Source: Glaciimonas sp. PCH181 (lineage in GTDB: Bacteria; Pseudomonadota; Gammaproteobacteria; Burkholderiales; Burkholderiaceae_D). Taken from it: 64,000 nucleotides of DNA. Below, in pieces: positions 19,016-28,426 of this stretch. The position numbers and the translations under genes are program-made. Location: NCBI RefSeq assembly GCF_003056055.1, contig NZ_PYFP01000001.1:2418001-2482000 (forward strand), in the 5' to 3' direction. Position 1 is the first letter of the stretch. Each line of letters opens with the position of its first letter. The notes beneath the pieces were generated by a model. That model ran no database searches, had not been told where the DNA came from, and saw only the letters and a list, made by a program, of their open reading frames with translations.

Positions 19016-19342
19016 ATGATCTACGAAATGCGAACCTACTATTGCGCACCGGGCCGTCTGCCTGCGCTGAACGAGCGTTTTTCGACAATTACGCTGAAAT
19101 TTTGGGAAAAATACGGCATCAAGCAAGTCGGGTTCTGGACTACTTTAGTCGGATCGACCAACCAGACATTGACGTATATGCTGGCATGGGAAAGCTTAGC
19201 TGAGCGCGAAACAAAATGGAATGCGTTTGCCAGCGATCCTGAATGGCTGGCAAAACGCGCCGCGACAGAAGCGCAAGCCATCATCGTAGAGAGAATCGAA
19301 AACCAGTTTCTGACGCCAACGGCTTACTCCGCCATGCAGTAA
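19016..19342 (+). CDS. NIPSNAP-family protein
   Basis: A 108-residue ferredoxin-like alpha/beta protein of the NIPSNAP/dimeric alpha-beta barrel group. It begins MIYEMRTYYCAPGRLPALN and has the YMLAWESLAERE core seen in this family. Such proteins are often dimeric and their role is usually unknown. The start at ATG 19016 is preferred over a TTG just before it, because GGAGA at 19004-19008 then lies at the proper 7-nt distance. It is monocistronic and ends in a hairpin shared with the convergent nucleosidase gene. Confidence 0.85.
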   Translation: MIYEMRTYYCAPGRLPALNERFSTITLKFWEKYGIKQVGFWTTLVGSTNQTLTYMLAWESLAERETKWNAFASDPEWLAKRAATEAQAIIVERIENQFLTPTAYSAMQ

Positions 19343-19380
19343 AAAAGTACGAAAAAGTACGGTCAAGAAGAAATGACGCT

Positions 19381-19410
19381 GAGGGGACCAAAATCATTCT
19401 TGGTCCCCTC
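19381..19410. terminator. Stem-loop between convergent genes
   Basis: Perfect 11-bp stem GAGGGGACCAA/TTGGTCCCCTC with an 8-nt loop, between the NIPSNAP gene (ends 19342) and the nucleosidase gene (ends 19461, opposite strand). T runs are short on both sides. Likely bidirectional terminator. Confidence 0.6.
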
Positions 19411-19460
19411 AATGTTATCCGACTTATTTTTCTTGGCGTACACGCACGGCGCGCTTCGCC

Positions 19461-20246
19461 CTATCGATCAGCCAGCGAATCTGAACTGCGTCCGGCAAAA
19501 AATCGTCGCAAAATACCCGTGGAATAATGACTGGCAACACCACGCAAAAATTGTCCGAAATCGGTATGCGCGCTTGCATCAGCGCGATCTGAAATAGTCC
19601 GCAACACCGCGCAAGGCACGCCATATTCAAAACATATTTGCGCGACAGCGGCCCCCTCCATCTCAACTGCCAGCGCAGCGGGTAGCGCAGATAAAATTCC
19701 ATTCGCCTTATCGCCATCGGCCACGAATTGATCACCACTGACGATCATCCCGATATGCAAGACCGGCTGCGCAATCCCAAAATTTTTACGACTCTCCGGC
19801 GAAACGGAATACGGTAAATCTTCACGCAAAAACGCCGTAGCAGCGGCCGTGAGTTCAGTCGATAGCCGATTATCCGGAACAAATTCGGACATCCCCAACA
19901 GCGGCACTTCGTGATGCGGAAAAAGTGGGCGGGCATCCAGATCGTGTTGCACCAGTCGATCGGCAATAACGATATCGCCAACCGCGACGCGTTGCCCGAT
20001 ACCGCCAGCCAGACCGGTAAAAACAATCTCGGCAACATTGAAGTCACGAATCAACGTGACTGCTGTGGCCGCCGCTGCAACCTTGCCGATTCTGGCAAGC
20101 ACAACGACGCATTGCTGCCCCTCAAACGTGCCAACGTGATAGTCGCGCATGCCGATGCGTTGCACGTGATTACCGCTCTGCGCGATCATGGCGTTGATCA
20201 GGTCTGCGACTTCGTCGTGCATCGCGGCGAGTATGCCTATCGTCAT
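19461..20246 (-). CDS. mtnN: 5'-methylthioadenosine/S-adenosylhomocysteine nucleosidase
   Basis: 261-residue cytoplasmic enzyme that splits adenine from MTA, SAH and 5'-deoxyadenosine, feeding methionine salvage and relieving methyltransferase inhibition. The N-terminus TIGILAAMHDEV keeps Glu12 of the E. coli enzyme. FTGLAGGIG, EMEGAAVAQ (Glu binding ribose) and RTISDRAD (catalytic Asp) are all present. It is about 30 residues longer than E. coli MtnN, with extra sequence at the C-terminus and around 125-150. It is the last gene of a run on this strand, 55 nt after an alpha/beta hydrolase gene. Confidence 0.92.
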   Translation of the reverse strand: MTIGILAAMHDEVADLINAMIAQSGNHVQRIGMRDYHVGTFEGQQCVVVLARIGKVAAAATAVTLIRDFNVAEIVFTGLAGGIGQRVAVGDIVIADRLVQHDLDARPLFPHHEVPLLGMSEFVPDNRLSTELTAAATAFLREDLPYSVSPESRKNFGIAQPVLHIGMIVSGDQFVADGDKANGILSALPAALAVEMEGAAVAQICFEYGVPCAVLRTISDRADASAHTDFGQFLRGVASHYSTGILRRFFAGRSSDSLADR

Positions 20247-20301
20247 TTTTTCTCCTGAAGGGATCGAAGATAAAGGTGGCTCAATGACCGCCTATACCTA
20301 C

Positions 20302-20973
20302 TCAAGTATTTCTTTTTACGGTCGCGATAATATCGTCACTGATGCGGCGCGAGTTCATGATCGTGGTGTGAATCGACGGCACCACGACCAAAGGAATGTC
20401 TCCCAATTGGGTTTCAGCAACGGTCAGGATACCGTCATTCAGCTCATCGCCAAATGGCGACCAGCGACCGCGCGGGCCTGCGGTTCCGGCATAAATGGTG
20501 GTGGGAATAGTAGGCATCGGTAACTCGGCAATCCATTCGCGCTGCGTCAGAAGTTGACCCATCTCGCCCGTCATCAACTGAAATAAACGCCAACGCGCAA
20601 AAGTGCGCGCCATCCGACTCGCTTGCATCGGTGGGGCCAGAAAAAAACAGGCTTCCGGTTGTTGCGCCAATGTCGGCAACACCGCCAGCAACAACACACA
20701 ACCGAGTGAATGCCCAATGACGACGTAACGCTGACCTTTGGTATTGCGGGTAATAAATTGATGCAGCCTTGTTACGCAAGGATGCCAGCGCTCGAAGGCC
20801 GCCGAATAGCCAAATACGATAGGACGCAGACCGGCGGCCCGCAAGCGTGCCCCAAGAATCAGCATCGACAGCGGCGTGCGGCCCATGCCATGAACCAGGA
20901 TGGCGCGGATGACCTGATCGGGTTCGGCAGTTTCATCGTTTTTTTCGTTGGCGATGACGGCTTCGGCATCCAT
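20302..20973 (-). CDS. Alpha/beta hydrolase
   Basis: 223 residues. VHGMGR forms the oxyanion-hole region, GHSLG the nucleophile elbow, and a C-terminal IHTT the expected catalytic His; an acidic residue lies in DELNDGIL. This resembles small lipase/esterase-like (DUF676/PGAP1-like) hydrolases with no signal peptide. It starts 8 nt after the stop of an 86-codon gene, so the two are probably co-transcribed. Substrate cannot be inferred. Confidence 0.8.
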   Translation of the reverse strand: MDAEAVIANEKNDETAEPDQVIRAILVHGMGRTPLSMLILGARLRAAGLRPIVFGYSAAFERWHPCVTRLHQFITRNTKGQRYVVIGHSLGCVLLLAVLPTLAQQPEACFFLAPPMQASRMARTFARWRLFQLMTGEMGQLLTQREWIAELPMPTIPTTIYAGTAGPRGRWSPFGDELNDGILTVAETQLGDIPLVVVPSIHTTIMNSRRISDDIIATVKRNT

Positions 20974-20981
20974 GATGGGCT

Positions 20982-21242
20982 TTATTTTTCGCGTTTCTGC
21001 AATTGTTTTTCAAACGCAACATCGAGCTTGCTGATGCGTTTGGGAATTTGCGGGCCATAGGCATTGACGAACTTCACGAATGCATCAAGTTCCAGCGGCT
21101 CGCTGACACGGATCGGCATCGCATCACCCGCATTTTGGGCGAGGATAAATAACTCTTCCGCGGTTCGCAGCATCGAATACCGCAGTTCGGGACTACGTGC
21201 ATTCAGCCGCTCGATAGCATAGGTGGCACGGGTTGATCTCAT
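20982..21242 (-). CDS. Small conserved-type protein, unknown
   Basis: 86 residues (MRSTRATYAIERLNAR...), soluble, mainly helical, Leu/Glu/Ala-rich with a basic C-terminal tail. No family recognised. The 8-nt gap to the hydrolase gene downstream and ordinary amino-acid composition support it being a real gene. It may act with the hydrolase, but nothing in the sequence proves this. Confidence 0.6.
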   Translation of the reverse strand: MRSTRATYAIERLNARSPELRYSMLRTAEELFILAQNAGDAMPIRVSEPLELDAFVKFVNAYGPQIPKRISKLDVAFEKQLQKREK

Positions 21243-21335
21243 TTATTGCTCCTGATATCCAATATTTAACGCGAAAATTTATCGCCAGCGCTAGTCCGGC
21301 GTGATCACAAAAGCATGTTATTAGCTTAGGCTATT

Positions 21336-22277
21336 TTAGAGGGTCAGACCAGTTTCAAAGCGTAAGCGCTCACCGGTTACCGGGTCTTCGAATGCAATCG
21401 ATTTCGCCAACAACTTCAGCGGCGATGACCAGTCGTCCCCCTTGCATGGCCTGTTATCAGGATAAAAAATATCGTTGATGATCGGCATGCCAAGTGACGC
21501 CATATGCACGCGTAACTGGTGCTTTTTGCCGGTCAACGGGCTTAAGCGATACAGACTATGCTGCTGGCGCTGCTCAATCAGATCAATCAGGGTCTCAGAA
21601 TTCGCTTCGCCCGCCACTTCCTGCATCCGAAAAAACGGCGTGCCCTCGACCATTCGGCTGCGATGCACCAATGGGAAAGTCAACTCCGGCATAGTCGGGG
21701 CCAGCGCCTCATAAACCTTATCCACCAGACGCTGCTGAAACAGCGATTGATACGCGCCCCGGCTGGCGATATCTACCGAAAAAATCATCACGCCTGCGGT
21801 TTCGCGATCAAGCCGGTGAATCGGCGTTAGCGCTGTCAGGCCGGTCTTCTTTTTAAGCCGCACCAGCAAGGTTTCATGCAAAAATCGTCCCGCCGGAATG
21901 ACAGGCAAAAAATGGGGTTTATCGACTACTAGTAAACGTTCGTTCTGATACAGAATCGTTTCTTCAAAAGGAATCGGGGTTTCCGCTTCCAGCGCACGAT
22001 AATAATAAAGACGGCAGCCGTGCCGGTAAGGTGCTTGCGGTGTGAGTCGCACGCCAGCGTCATCCACCACTTCGCCCTGCGCCATCCGCGCAATCCAGGT
22101 GGCGCTATTGATCGCCGGAAAACGCTCCACCAAAAATGTCAGCATATCCGGCCAATCTCCCGCTGGCAGCCAGACATAACTGGGCGCCACGCCATCGACA
22201 ATCGGCAGCGGCGATGGCGGATGACCCTGCCCGTTAGGCCCACTCATCTCAGCAGTCGATGATGGAGAGCTGATCAC
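21336..22277 (-). CDS. RluA-family RNA pseudouridine synthase
   Basis: 313 residues. The catalytic motif HRLDRETAGVMIF contains the Asp that attacks uridine in RluA/RluC/RluD enzymes. LLVVDKP before it, KVYEAL after it, and TGKKHQLRVHMASLG are the other standard family motifs. The N-terminal 40 residues are Pro/Ser-rich and poorly conserved, so a later start is possible. Its start codon overlaps the stop of the acetyltransferase gene by 4 nt (ATGA), which implies translational coupling. The modified rRNA or tRNA position cannot be read from sequence. Confidence 0.88.
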   Translation of the reverse strand: MISSPSSTAEMSGPNGQGHPPSPLPIVDGVAPSYVWLPAGDWPDMLTFLVERFPAINSATWIARMAQGEVVDDAGVRLTPQAPYRHGCRLYYYRALEAETPIPFEETILYQNERLLVVDKPHFLPVIPAGRFLHETLLVRLKKKTGLTALTPIHRLDRETAGVMIFSVDIASRGAYQSLFQQRLVDKVYEALAPTMPELTFPLVHRSRMVEGTPFFRMQEVAGEANSETLIDLIEQRQQHSLYRLSPLTGKKHQLRVHMASLGMPIINDIFYPDNRPCKGDDWSSPLKLLAKSIAFEDPVTGERLRFETGLTL

Positions 22278-22777
22278 AGAAACATTTGCCAGTAACCGAC
22301 ATCCAGCCAGGTATCGGTTTTTTTGCCAACTTCACGGAACACGCCGACCTTTTCAAATCCCATTTTTTCGTGCAGCGCGATGCTGCCGGGATTCGGTAAA
22401 GCGATACCGCCGATGACGGCATGCACCGACAACTTGCGGAGTTCCGCCAACAACGCCTTGTATAGCAGCGTACCAAGACCTTTTCCACCAGCCGCATCGG
22501 ACAAATAAACCGAGCTTTCCACCGAATGCGCATAGGCCGCCCGCGTCCGCCATTTGGTAGCGTAAGCGTAGCCAAGAATCTGCTCGCCCTCAGTAGTTTT
22601 TTCAATGCAGACTAGCCATGGAAACAGCGCCGTAATGTCGGTAATACGCTGCGCCATTTCAGGTGGCGTCACAGGAATTGTTTCAAAAGTAATCGCGGTA
22701 TTCAGGACGTAAGGATTATAAATGTCACAGATAGTTGCTGCGTCGCTGGGCGTCGCGGGACGAATGATATAAGTCAT
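22274..22777 (-). CDS. GNAT-family N-acetyltransferase (phosphinothricin acetyltransferase-like)
   Basis: 167 residues, single GNAT domain. It starts TYIIRPATPSDAATICDIYNPYV and has the GKGLGTLLYKALLAEL acetyl-CoA loop and NPGSIALHEKMGFEKVG C-terminal motif characteristic of the Pat/YncA (MnaT) group, which acetylates phosphinothricin or methionine-like amines. First gene of an apparent operon with the pseudouridine synthase. Substrate is a family guess only. Confidence 0.85.
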   Translation of the reverse strand: MTYIIRPATPSDAATICDIYNPYVLNTAITFETIPVTPPEMAQRITDITALFPWLVCIEKTTEGEQILGYAYATKWRTRAAYAHSVESSVYLSDAAGGKGLGTLLYKALLAELRKLSVHAVIGGIALPNPGSIALHEKMGFEKVGVFREVGKKTDTWLDVGYWQMFL

Positions 22778-23285
22778 AGTGATGAATGTTGGGGAAATAT
22801 TTCTGACTTCGAGGACTTCGAAGAAATCAAATTGCCCGGCAAGTTAGGAGATTATGTTAATGGACTAGGTTATCGCAATGATAGCGCGCCATGACGCCAG
22901 TAGTTGGGCATAGACACCATATTTGAAAATTTGACGGGCTGAAGCGGGAAAATAACGTGACGCAATAGATATAAAAATAACAATATTTTTAAAAAATGTG
23001 AATAATCAACATATTTAGAAAATTTAATGAACACATCAAACTATTACTAAATTGATAACCAGCAATAGCAAAGAACTTATCCTATCCAATCGCGTAAGCA
23101 ATAAAAACCATCGGTAAGCTAAATCAGCTATCGGGCAAATGAATCCGCCGATACATAGCGCATATTTATGCTGCTCTGAGAGAGCGGATAGATAATCATC
23201 CAGGCCGTTCAGGTCCGACTGTCATCTATCCACCCATTTTCACAGACCACGCAGCCAATCAATATGGCAACAGCAGGTCTTTACG
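22778..23285. other. Intergenic region, AT-rich, no gene seen
   Basis: 508 nt between the acetyltransferase gene start and the prpE stop. The part 22940-23070 is strongly AT-rich, as expected for a promoter region, but no gene, RNA or clear hairpin was recognised. Confidence 0.4.
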
Positions 23286-25172
23286 TTACACCGCCAATGC
23301 CCCGCGGATTTGTTGCAGCGAACTTGGGTCTTCAATCGTCGTCAAGTCGCCGGGGTCCCGGCCTTCGCAGATTGCCTGTATCGACCGTCGCAATAATTTG
23401 CCAGAGCGCGTCTTCGGCAACAAACTCACAAAATAAACCCTTGCCGGGCGGCCCACTGCGCCGATTTGCTTATCGACCACGCCCATGATTTCTTTTTCCA
23501 TTTTCGCTCGGGCGGCCTCATCGGACAGCACGCTGGCATCCTTCAAAATCACAAACGCCACTGCAACCTGCCCCTTCAGTTTATCTTCGATACCGACCAC
23601 CGCCACTTCCGATACATTGGCATGACTGGAAATACTCTCTTCAATTTCCCGCGTACCCAACCGATGGCCGGCGACATTGATCACATCATCGGTGCGTCCC
23701 AGAATGAAATAATAACCATCATCGTCGCGAATGCCCCAGTCGAAGGTTGAATAGACTTGCCGCTCAAAATTCGACCAATAAGTGCTGACATAGCGATCAT
23801 CGTCGCCATAAATAGTTTGCAGGCAACCCGGCGGCAACGGTCCTTCGACCACTAACACGCCCTTTTCATTCGCAGCGCACAAGTCACCGGTGTTTTCGTT
23901 GACGAGCTGGATTTTATAACCATACATGGGCACCCCGGGGCTGCCGAGACGGGTTGGTTTGTCTTCGATATTTTTGGCAATTGTCATCATCGGCCAGCCG
24001 GATTCAGTTTGCCAGTAATTATCGAATACCGGCACGCCCAACGCCCCAGAAATCCAGCTGGAAGTAGTTTCATCCAGCGGCTCGCCAGCCAAATATAGTG
24101 CTTGCAGCGACGATACGTCGTATTTCTGCAATAACTCCGGCGGCTGCTTTTTTAATACCCGGATCGCCGTCGGCGCAGAAAACATTTGCGTAACTTTGTA
24201 TTTTTCAACGATGCTCCACCAGATACCGCCATCGGGAGAAATCGGCAATCCCTCGTACATAATCGTCGCCATCCCGGCAATCAGCGGCCCATAGACGATG
24301 TAAGAATGCCCGACCACCCAGCCAATATCGGACGTACTGAAAAAGGTCCCGCCCGCTTTGCCGCAAAAAATATAGTCGATGGATGCAGCCAGCGCTACCG
24401 CCTGCCCGCCAACATCACGCTGCACGCCCTTCGGCTTGCCAGTGGTGCCCGAGGTGTACAGCACATACGACAGCGCATTCGATTCTAGCCAGACCACTGG
24501 CACGTGCGCATCCATATGCAGCGCGCGTTGTTCCGCGTAATCCACATCCCGCCCGACAGTCAATGGCATCTCGGCCAGACCGCGATTCACCAGCAATACA
24601 TGCGCCGGTTTATGCGGGGACAATTTGATCGCCTCGTCCAGCAAATCTTTGTAAGGCACCACCTTGCCGCCACGTGAACCCGCATCGGCCGAGACGATTA
24701 ACGTCGGTTTAACGTCGTCAATCCGCGTCGCCAGACTATGCGAGGCAAAACCACCAAAAACCACTGAATGAATCGCGCCAATCCGAGCGCAGGCCAGCAT
24801 GACAAAAGCAGCTTCGGCAATCATCGGCATGTAAATCAATACCCGGTCGCCCTGCCCGACGCCCAGCGCTTGCAACGTCGCTGCAGCACGATTCACCTCT
24901 GCCAGCAAATCGCGATAGGTATAGACGCGTTCGGTATTGGTTTCGGTCGAAATGGCGATCAATGCGGCTTGATCGCCGCGTGTCGCTACCCAGCGATCCA
25001 CCGCGTTGTGACACAAATTAGTGGTGCCGCCGACAAACCATTTGGTAAAAGGCGGCTTGCTGTAATCGAGAACCCGGGTATAAGGTTGATGCCAGTCAAT
25101 TCTTCTGGCTTGTTCGGCCCAAAAAACTTCTGGATCGTCAACGGAACGTTGATATAGGCTGGCGTAACTCAT
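23286..25172 (-). CDS. prpE: Propionyl-CoA synthetase (propionate-CoA ligase)
   Basis: 628-residue acyl-CoA synthetase of the ANL superfamily; activates propionate to propionyl-CoA for the 2-methylcitrate cycle. The N-terminus SYASLYQRSVDDPEVFWAEQ is typical of PrpE. YTSGTTGKPKGVQRD is the AMP-binding P-loop, DNYWQTESGWP the second core motif, and the C-terminal KTRSGKLLRR carries the lysine used in adenylation and acetylation control. ATG is preceded by GGAGACAG. It lies downstream of prpD on the same strand, separated by 292 nt with a strong stem-loop. Confidence 0.93.
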   Translation of the reverse strand: MSYASLYQRSVDDPEVFWAEQARRIDWHQPYTRVLDYSKPPFTKWFVGGTTNLCHNAVDRWVATRGDQAALIAISTETNTERVYTYRDLLAEVNRAAATLQALGVGQGDRVLIYMPMIAEAAFVMLACARIGAIHSVVFGGFASHSLATRIDDVKPTLIVSADAGSRGGKVVPYKDLLDEAIKLSPHKPAHVLLVNRGLAEMPLTVGRDVDYAEQRALHMDAHVPVVWLESNALSYVLYTSGTTGKPKGVQRDVGGQAVALAASIDYIFCGKAGGTFFSTSDIGWVVGHSYIVYGPLIAGMATIMYEGLPISPDGGIWWSIVEKYKVTQMFSAPTAIRVLKKQPPELLQKYDVSSLQALYLAGEPLDETTSSWISGALGVPVFDNYWQTESGWPMMTIAKNIEDKPTRLGSPGVPMYGYKIQLVNENTGDLCAANEKGVLVVEGPLPPGCLQTIYGDDDRYVSTYWSNFERQVYSTFDWGIRDDDGYYFILGRTDDVINVAGHRLGTREIEESISSHANVSEVAVVGIEDKLKGQVAVAFVILKDASVLSDEAARAKMEKEIMGVVDKQIGAVGRPARVYFVSLLPKTRSGKLLRRSIQAICEGRDPGDLTTIEDPSSLQQIRGALAV

Positions 25173-25228
25173 GCTGTCTCCTCCGAATGTGGACGACTCC
25201 GCAAGCCATTACGCGCTAATCAAAACGG

Positions 25229-25266
25229 TGCAAGCAATGCCGTCGTTTGCGACGGCATTGCTTGCA
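25229..25266 (-). other. Long perfect stem-loop between prpD and prpE
   Basis: A 17-bp perfect inverted repeat (arms 25229-25245 and 25250-25266, core CAAGCAATGCCGTCG) with a 4-nt loop sits in the 292-nt gap between the two prp genes. On the transcribed strand only a short T run (CCGTTTTG) follows. It could be a partial terminator that lowers prpE output, or a stabiliser of the prpD mRNA 3' end. Confidence 0.7.
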
Positions 25267-25464
25267 TTCCAACATCGATAGGCTCGCAAGCGCTTATGAA
25301 GAAATCCTTATTAGAAAATCTATGACCAAGATGCTGATATTTTTATAATGAACAAAACAGTGTACGGACGAAGAAAAGCGCCAGAAGGTAGAGATTACCC
25401 TATAGCGCTATAGTTAATTCAGCTTAATGTGGATTAATGGCGGGCAACATCAAAATAAAATTTC

Positions 25465-26916
25465 TTAAATAACGTACAAATCCATGTACGCATTTACCGC
25501 CATTGCCTCTAGCTTTTTCTGATCCAGCGACACTTCCAGAATTTTTTGCTGCTGCCTGAGCGGGAACTGACGCGCCAGATTGATCTTGAATTTTTCTTCC
25601 AGCAGCGGAATCCCTTCTTTGCGACGTCGCGCATGTCCAATCGGATACGCCACTACGACTTCTTTCAACGGCTTGCCGTCTTTAAATTCAACCGTCAACG
25701 CATTCGCAATCGAACGTTTCTCAGGATCATGATAATCCCTGGTGAACCCGGCATCTTCCACGCAGACGATCTTGTTACGCAAAATATCGATACGTTTATC
25801 AGCAGCGATATGGTCCTCATAATCGCTCGCCGTCAGACGCCCATAAATCAGCGGCACCGCAACCATGTACTGAATGCAATGATCGCGGTCAGCGGGATTG
25901 TTCAGCGGACCTTGTTTGTCGATGATGCGGATACAGGCTTCGTGCGTTCTGATCGTGATCTTTTGGATATCCTCGACAGACTTACCGGCTTTAGCCAGTT
26001 GCTGATGCAAGGTCATGCCAGCCTCAACCGCTGTTTGCGCGTGGAACTCAGCGGGAAAAGAAATCTTGAATAAGATATTTTCCATCACATACGAAGCATA
26101 TTTTCGCTGAAATTTGAAAGGCTGGCCTTTAAATAACACGTCGTAAAAACCCCAGGTCTTGGCCGTTAATACCGATGGATAACCCATCTCGCCAGTCTTT
26201 GCCATGAGTGCCAGACGCACAGCGCGCGAAGTTGCATCGCCTGCAGCCCACGATTTGCGCGAGCCGGTATTCGGTGAATGGCGATAAGTCCGCAGCGCTT
26301 GTCCATCGACCCACGCCAGCGATACCGCATTCAATGTTTCTTCGCGGCTCAAACCCAGCATTTCGGACACCACCGCAGTCGAGGCAACCTTAACCAACAC
26401 AACGTGATCCAGACCGACTTTATTGAATGAATTTTCCAGCGCGATACACCCTTGAATTTCGTGCGCCTTGATCATACCGGTCAACACGTCTTTCATAGTC
26501 AACGGCTTTTTGCCAGCAGCAACCGCGTTGCGCGATAGCCAGTCGGCAGTTGCCAGAATGCCGCCCAGATTGTCGGAAGGATGGCCCCACTCAGCAGCCA
26601 GCCATGTATCGTTAAAATCCAGCCAGCGGATCATCATGCCGATATTGAACGCCGCCTGAATGGGATCCAGCTGAAACTGCGTGCCCGGTACTTTGGCACC
26701 GTTCGGCACGACCGTTCCCGGCACGATAGGCCCCATCAATTTTTTGCAAGCAGGATATTCCAACGCCTCCAAACCACAACCCAGCGTATCGATCAGACAG
26801 TTACGCGCAGTGTCGTAGGCTACTTTCGAGACAATTTTGTATTTGGTGACGTAATCAACAATATCGACTAGCACCTTGTCGTATTTTGGGCGAACGTTGG
26901 AAATAGGCGCTGACAT
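25465..26916 (-). CDS. prpD: 2-methylcitrate dehydratase
   Basis: 483 residues, the normal length for PrpD of the MmgE/PrpD family; dehydrates 2-methylcitrate in the 2-methylcitrate cycle of propionate catabolism. Typical segments are IVDYVTKYKIVSKVAYDTARNCLIDTLGCG, DFNDTWLAAEWGHPSDNLGG and HAQTAVEAGMTLH. The gene is the first of a prpD-prpE pair; prpB, prpC, acnD/prpF and the PrpR regulator are not in this window and must lie elsewhere if the pathway is complete. Start codon chosen at ATG after AGGAAAAT. Confidence 0.93.
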   Translation of the reverse strand: MSAPISNVRPKYDKVLVDIVDYVTKYKIVSKVAYDTARNCLIDTLGCGLEALEYPACKKLMGPIVPGTVVPNGAKVPGTQFQLDPIQAAFNIGMMIRWLDFNDTWLAAEWGHPSDNLGGILATADWLSRNAVAAGKKPLTMKDVLTGMIKAHEIQGCIALENSFNKVGLDHVVLVKVASTAVVSEMLGLSREETLNAVSLAWVDGQALRTYRHSPNTGSRKSWAAGDATSRAVRLALMAKTGEMGYPSVLTAKTWGFYDVLFKGQPFKFQRKYASYVMENILFKISFPAEFHAQTAVEAGMTLHQQLAKAGKSVEDIQKITIRTHEACIRIIDKQGPLNNPADRDHCIQYMVAVPLIYGRLTASDYEDHIAADKRIDILRNKIVCVEDAGFTRDYHDPEKRSIANALTVEFKDGKPLKEVVVAYPIGHARRRKEGIPLLEEKFKINLARQFPLRQQQKILEVSLDQKKLEAMAVNAYMDLYVI

Positions 26917-27005
26917 TATTTTCCTTCTTGATGAATGACGCTATTTTTTAACTGATCCTGCTAATGCTCCTGCTGGTTGGTAATGGCATGCCATCGAATA
27001 AGCGC

Positions 27006-27452
27006 TTAACGCACTCTGCATTCGTTCGCCAATTGTGCGCCCTGGCGGGTATTCAGCAACATCGATTTAGCGGGAATCTGTATCCACACCAGCCCGCTAG
27101 ATTGATTTTCAAAACGTACCGCACCCGTCGTAGTGGATACCGGCGTCATCGCATACTTCGTGCCTTTCCAGGTCAGACGAACGTCATTGTTGGCATCCGC
27201 CTCGATATCAACCCTATTTCCCATATCGCAATTGAATGCGCCGGCAGTCAACACCGGCGCAGCCAACCTAGCCCCAACTATCGGCAACTGTTCTGCGGGG
27301 GTGCGGGTTTCAGTCAGCGGCACCGACGATCCGCAAGATGCCAATAGCGTTGTCAAGGCTAAGATGGCGGCGATTTTTGTCATCTTAGCCCCGATGGCGG
27401 CGTTCGCATTCAGACGACTGGTTGCGTTAATTATAATTATTGGCATGTTCAT
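27006..27452 (-). CDS. MliC-like lipoprotein (putative C-type lysozyme inhibitor)
   Basis: 148 residues. A hydrophobic segment ends in the lipobox LASC, so this is a lipoprotein. The mature part holds a short MliC-type beta domain: FNCDMGNRVDIEADANNDVR, GTKYAMTPV, a Gly-rich turn with VRFEN, LVWIQIPAKSMLL, and a final Cys that could pair with the first. Periplasmic MliC proteins block host c-type lysozyme (family knowledge). The upstream start (27452) has a much stronger ribosome-binding site (AGGAG, 6 nt spacing) but gives a long N-region. An internal Met at 27383 would give a conventional signal peptide. It precedes prpD by 89 nt on the same strand. Confidence 0.65.
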   Translation of the reverse strand: MNMPIIIINATSRLNANAAIGAKMTKIAAILALTTLLASCGSSVPLTETRTPAEQLPIVGARLAAPVLTAGAFNCDMGNRVDIEADANNDVRLTWKGTKYAMTPVSTTTGAVRFENQSSGLVWIQIPAKSMLLNTRQGAQLANECRVR

Positions 27453-27775
27453 ATACTTCTCCTGAAAATAGGGGTGTGGGTAATTGGCTATCGCTGCGTC
27501 CGCTCCCTATTTTCAGAACAATCCCAAAAATGCAGGACGCTTATTTCGCTCGCCAATTGCAATAATTTTAAGTCTTCTGGACCCCGCTGATTCACCGACG
27601 GATGAATAATTTTATCCCTCGAAGTGTTGCGCAATGTAAAGCGTAGCCTAACCTGAAGTAGCCGCAATCACAAATAGTCAGATAACCAGTGCAGTCGGCA
27701 GGTCCATCGTGCAACGCCAGCCCAATCACTAAACGTCAGGCAAGCGCAAGATAACTCAAAAAAAGGAGAATGATA
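27453..27775. other. Intergenic region between divergent genes
   Basis: About 320 nt between the MliC-like gene and the DUF421 gene. It should contain both promoters; apart from the ribosome-binding sites at each end I see nothing specific. Confidence 0.4.
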
Positions 27776-28297
27776 ATGGCTATCTTGGGAACATTGTTTG
27801 GTATATCCAGTGACCTGAACGCACTCCACATGTCAGCAAGAGCATTCGTTATTTTTGTGCTGACGCTGGTCCTGCTGCGCGTTGGCGGCAGGCGCTCTCT
27901 CGGTCATCGAAGTGCGTTCGATTTATGCATTACGGTGCTTCTGGGCGCAGTGCTCAGTCGCGCCATCGTCGGTGCATCACCATTTGTCCCCACGCTATGC
28001 GCCGGTGTTGTGATCGTGGTTCTGCACCGCCTCATCGGTCTGCTGAGCATTTGGTCGCCGCTGTTAGACAAACTGGTCAGCGGATCGGCCCGAGTGCTGG
28101 TCATGCGAGGAAAAATTGATCGGCATCAAATGCGCGAAGGCCTGATCACCAATACTGACTTACGCGAGGCTATACATAAGAAAACCGGAAGCACCGATAT
28201 CGACAGCGCAGAAAAAGTCGTGCTGGAGCGCAATGGTGAAATTACCGTTATTCCAGTCGATCAAAGATCATCACATAATAACGACCAGCCCCAATGA
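27776..28297 (+). CDS. DUF421 (YetF-like) membrane protein
   Basis: 173 residues: three N-terminal membrane helices (about 18-38, 50-65, 72-95) followed by a soluble domain containing LVMRGKIDRHQMREGLITNTDL and EKVVLERNGEITVIP, the hallmark of DUF421/YetF proteins. Their role is not established; some are linked to sporulation or stress in Bacillus. The second ATG at 27776 is preferred because GGAG at 27765-27768 is 7 nt before it and only 1 nt before the first ATG at 27770. Monocistronic, with a long hairpin after it. Confidence 0.85.
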   Translation: MAILGTLFGISSDLNALHMSARAFVIFVLTLVLLRVGGRRSLGHRSAFDLCITVLLGAVLSRAIVGASPFVPTLCAGVVIVVLHRLIGLLSIWSPLLDKLVSGSARVLVMRGKIDRHQMREGLITNTDLREAIHKKTGSTDIDSAEKVVLERNGEITVIPVDQRSSHNNDQPQ

Positions 28298-28332
28298 CAG
28301 CCGGTGAGCGCTGTATGCATGCACGCGTGTGA

Positions 28333-28385
28333 TAACGCAAGGGTATTCTCAACGGTATACAAACATTGAGAATGCCCTTGCGTTA
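28333..28385. terminator. Long stem-loop between convergent genes
   Basis: A 20-bp stem with one G-T wobble (arms 28333-28352 and 28366-28385, core ACGCAAGGG) and a 13-nt loop lies between the DUF421 gene and the convergent SDR gene. No T run follows on either side. It is probably a bidirectional terminator or 3'-end stabiliser. Confidence 0.6.
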
Positions 28386-28426
28386 CTGGCGTGATTACCG
28401 CTATTAAATCGCGACGCTATCGCTAT

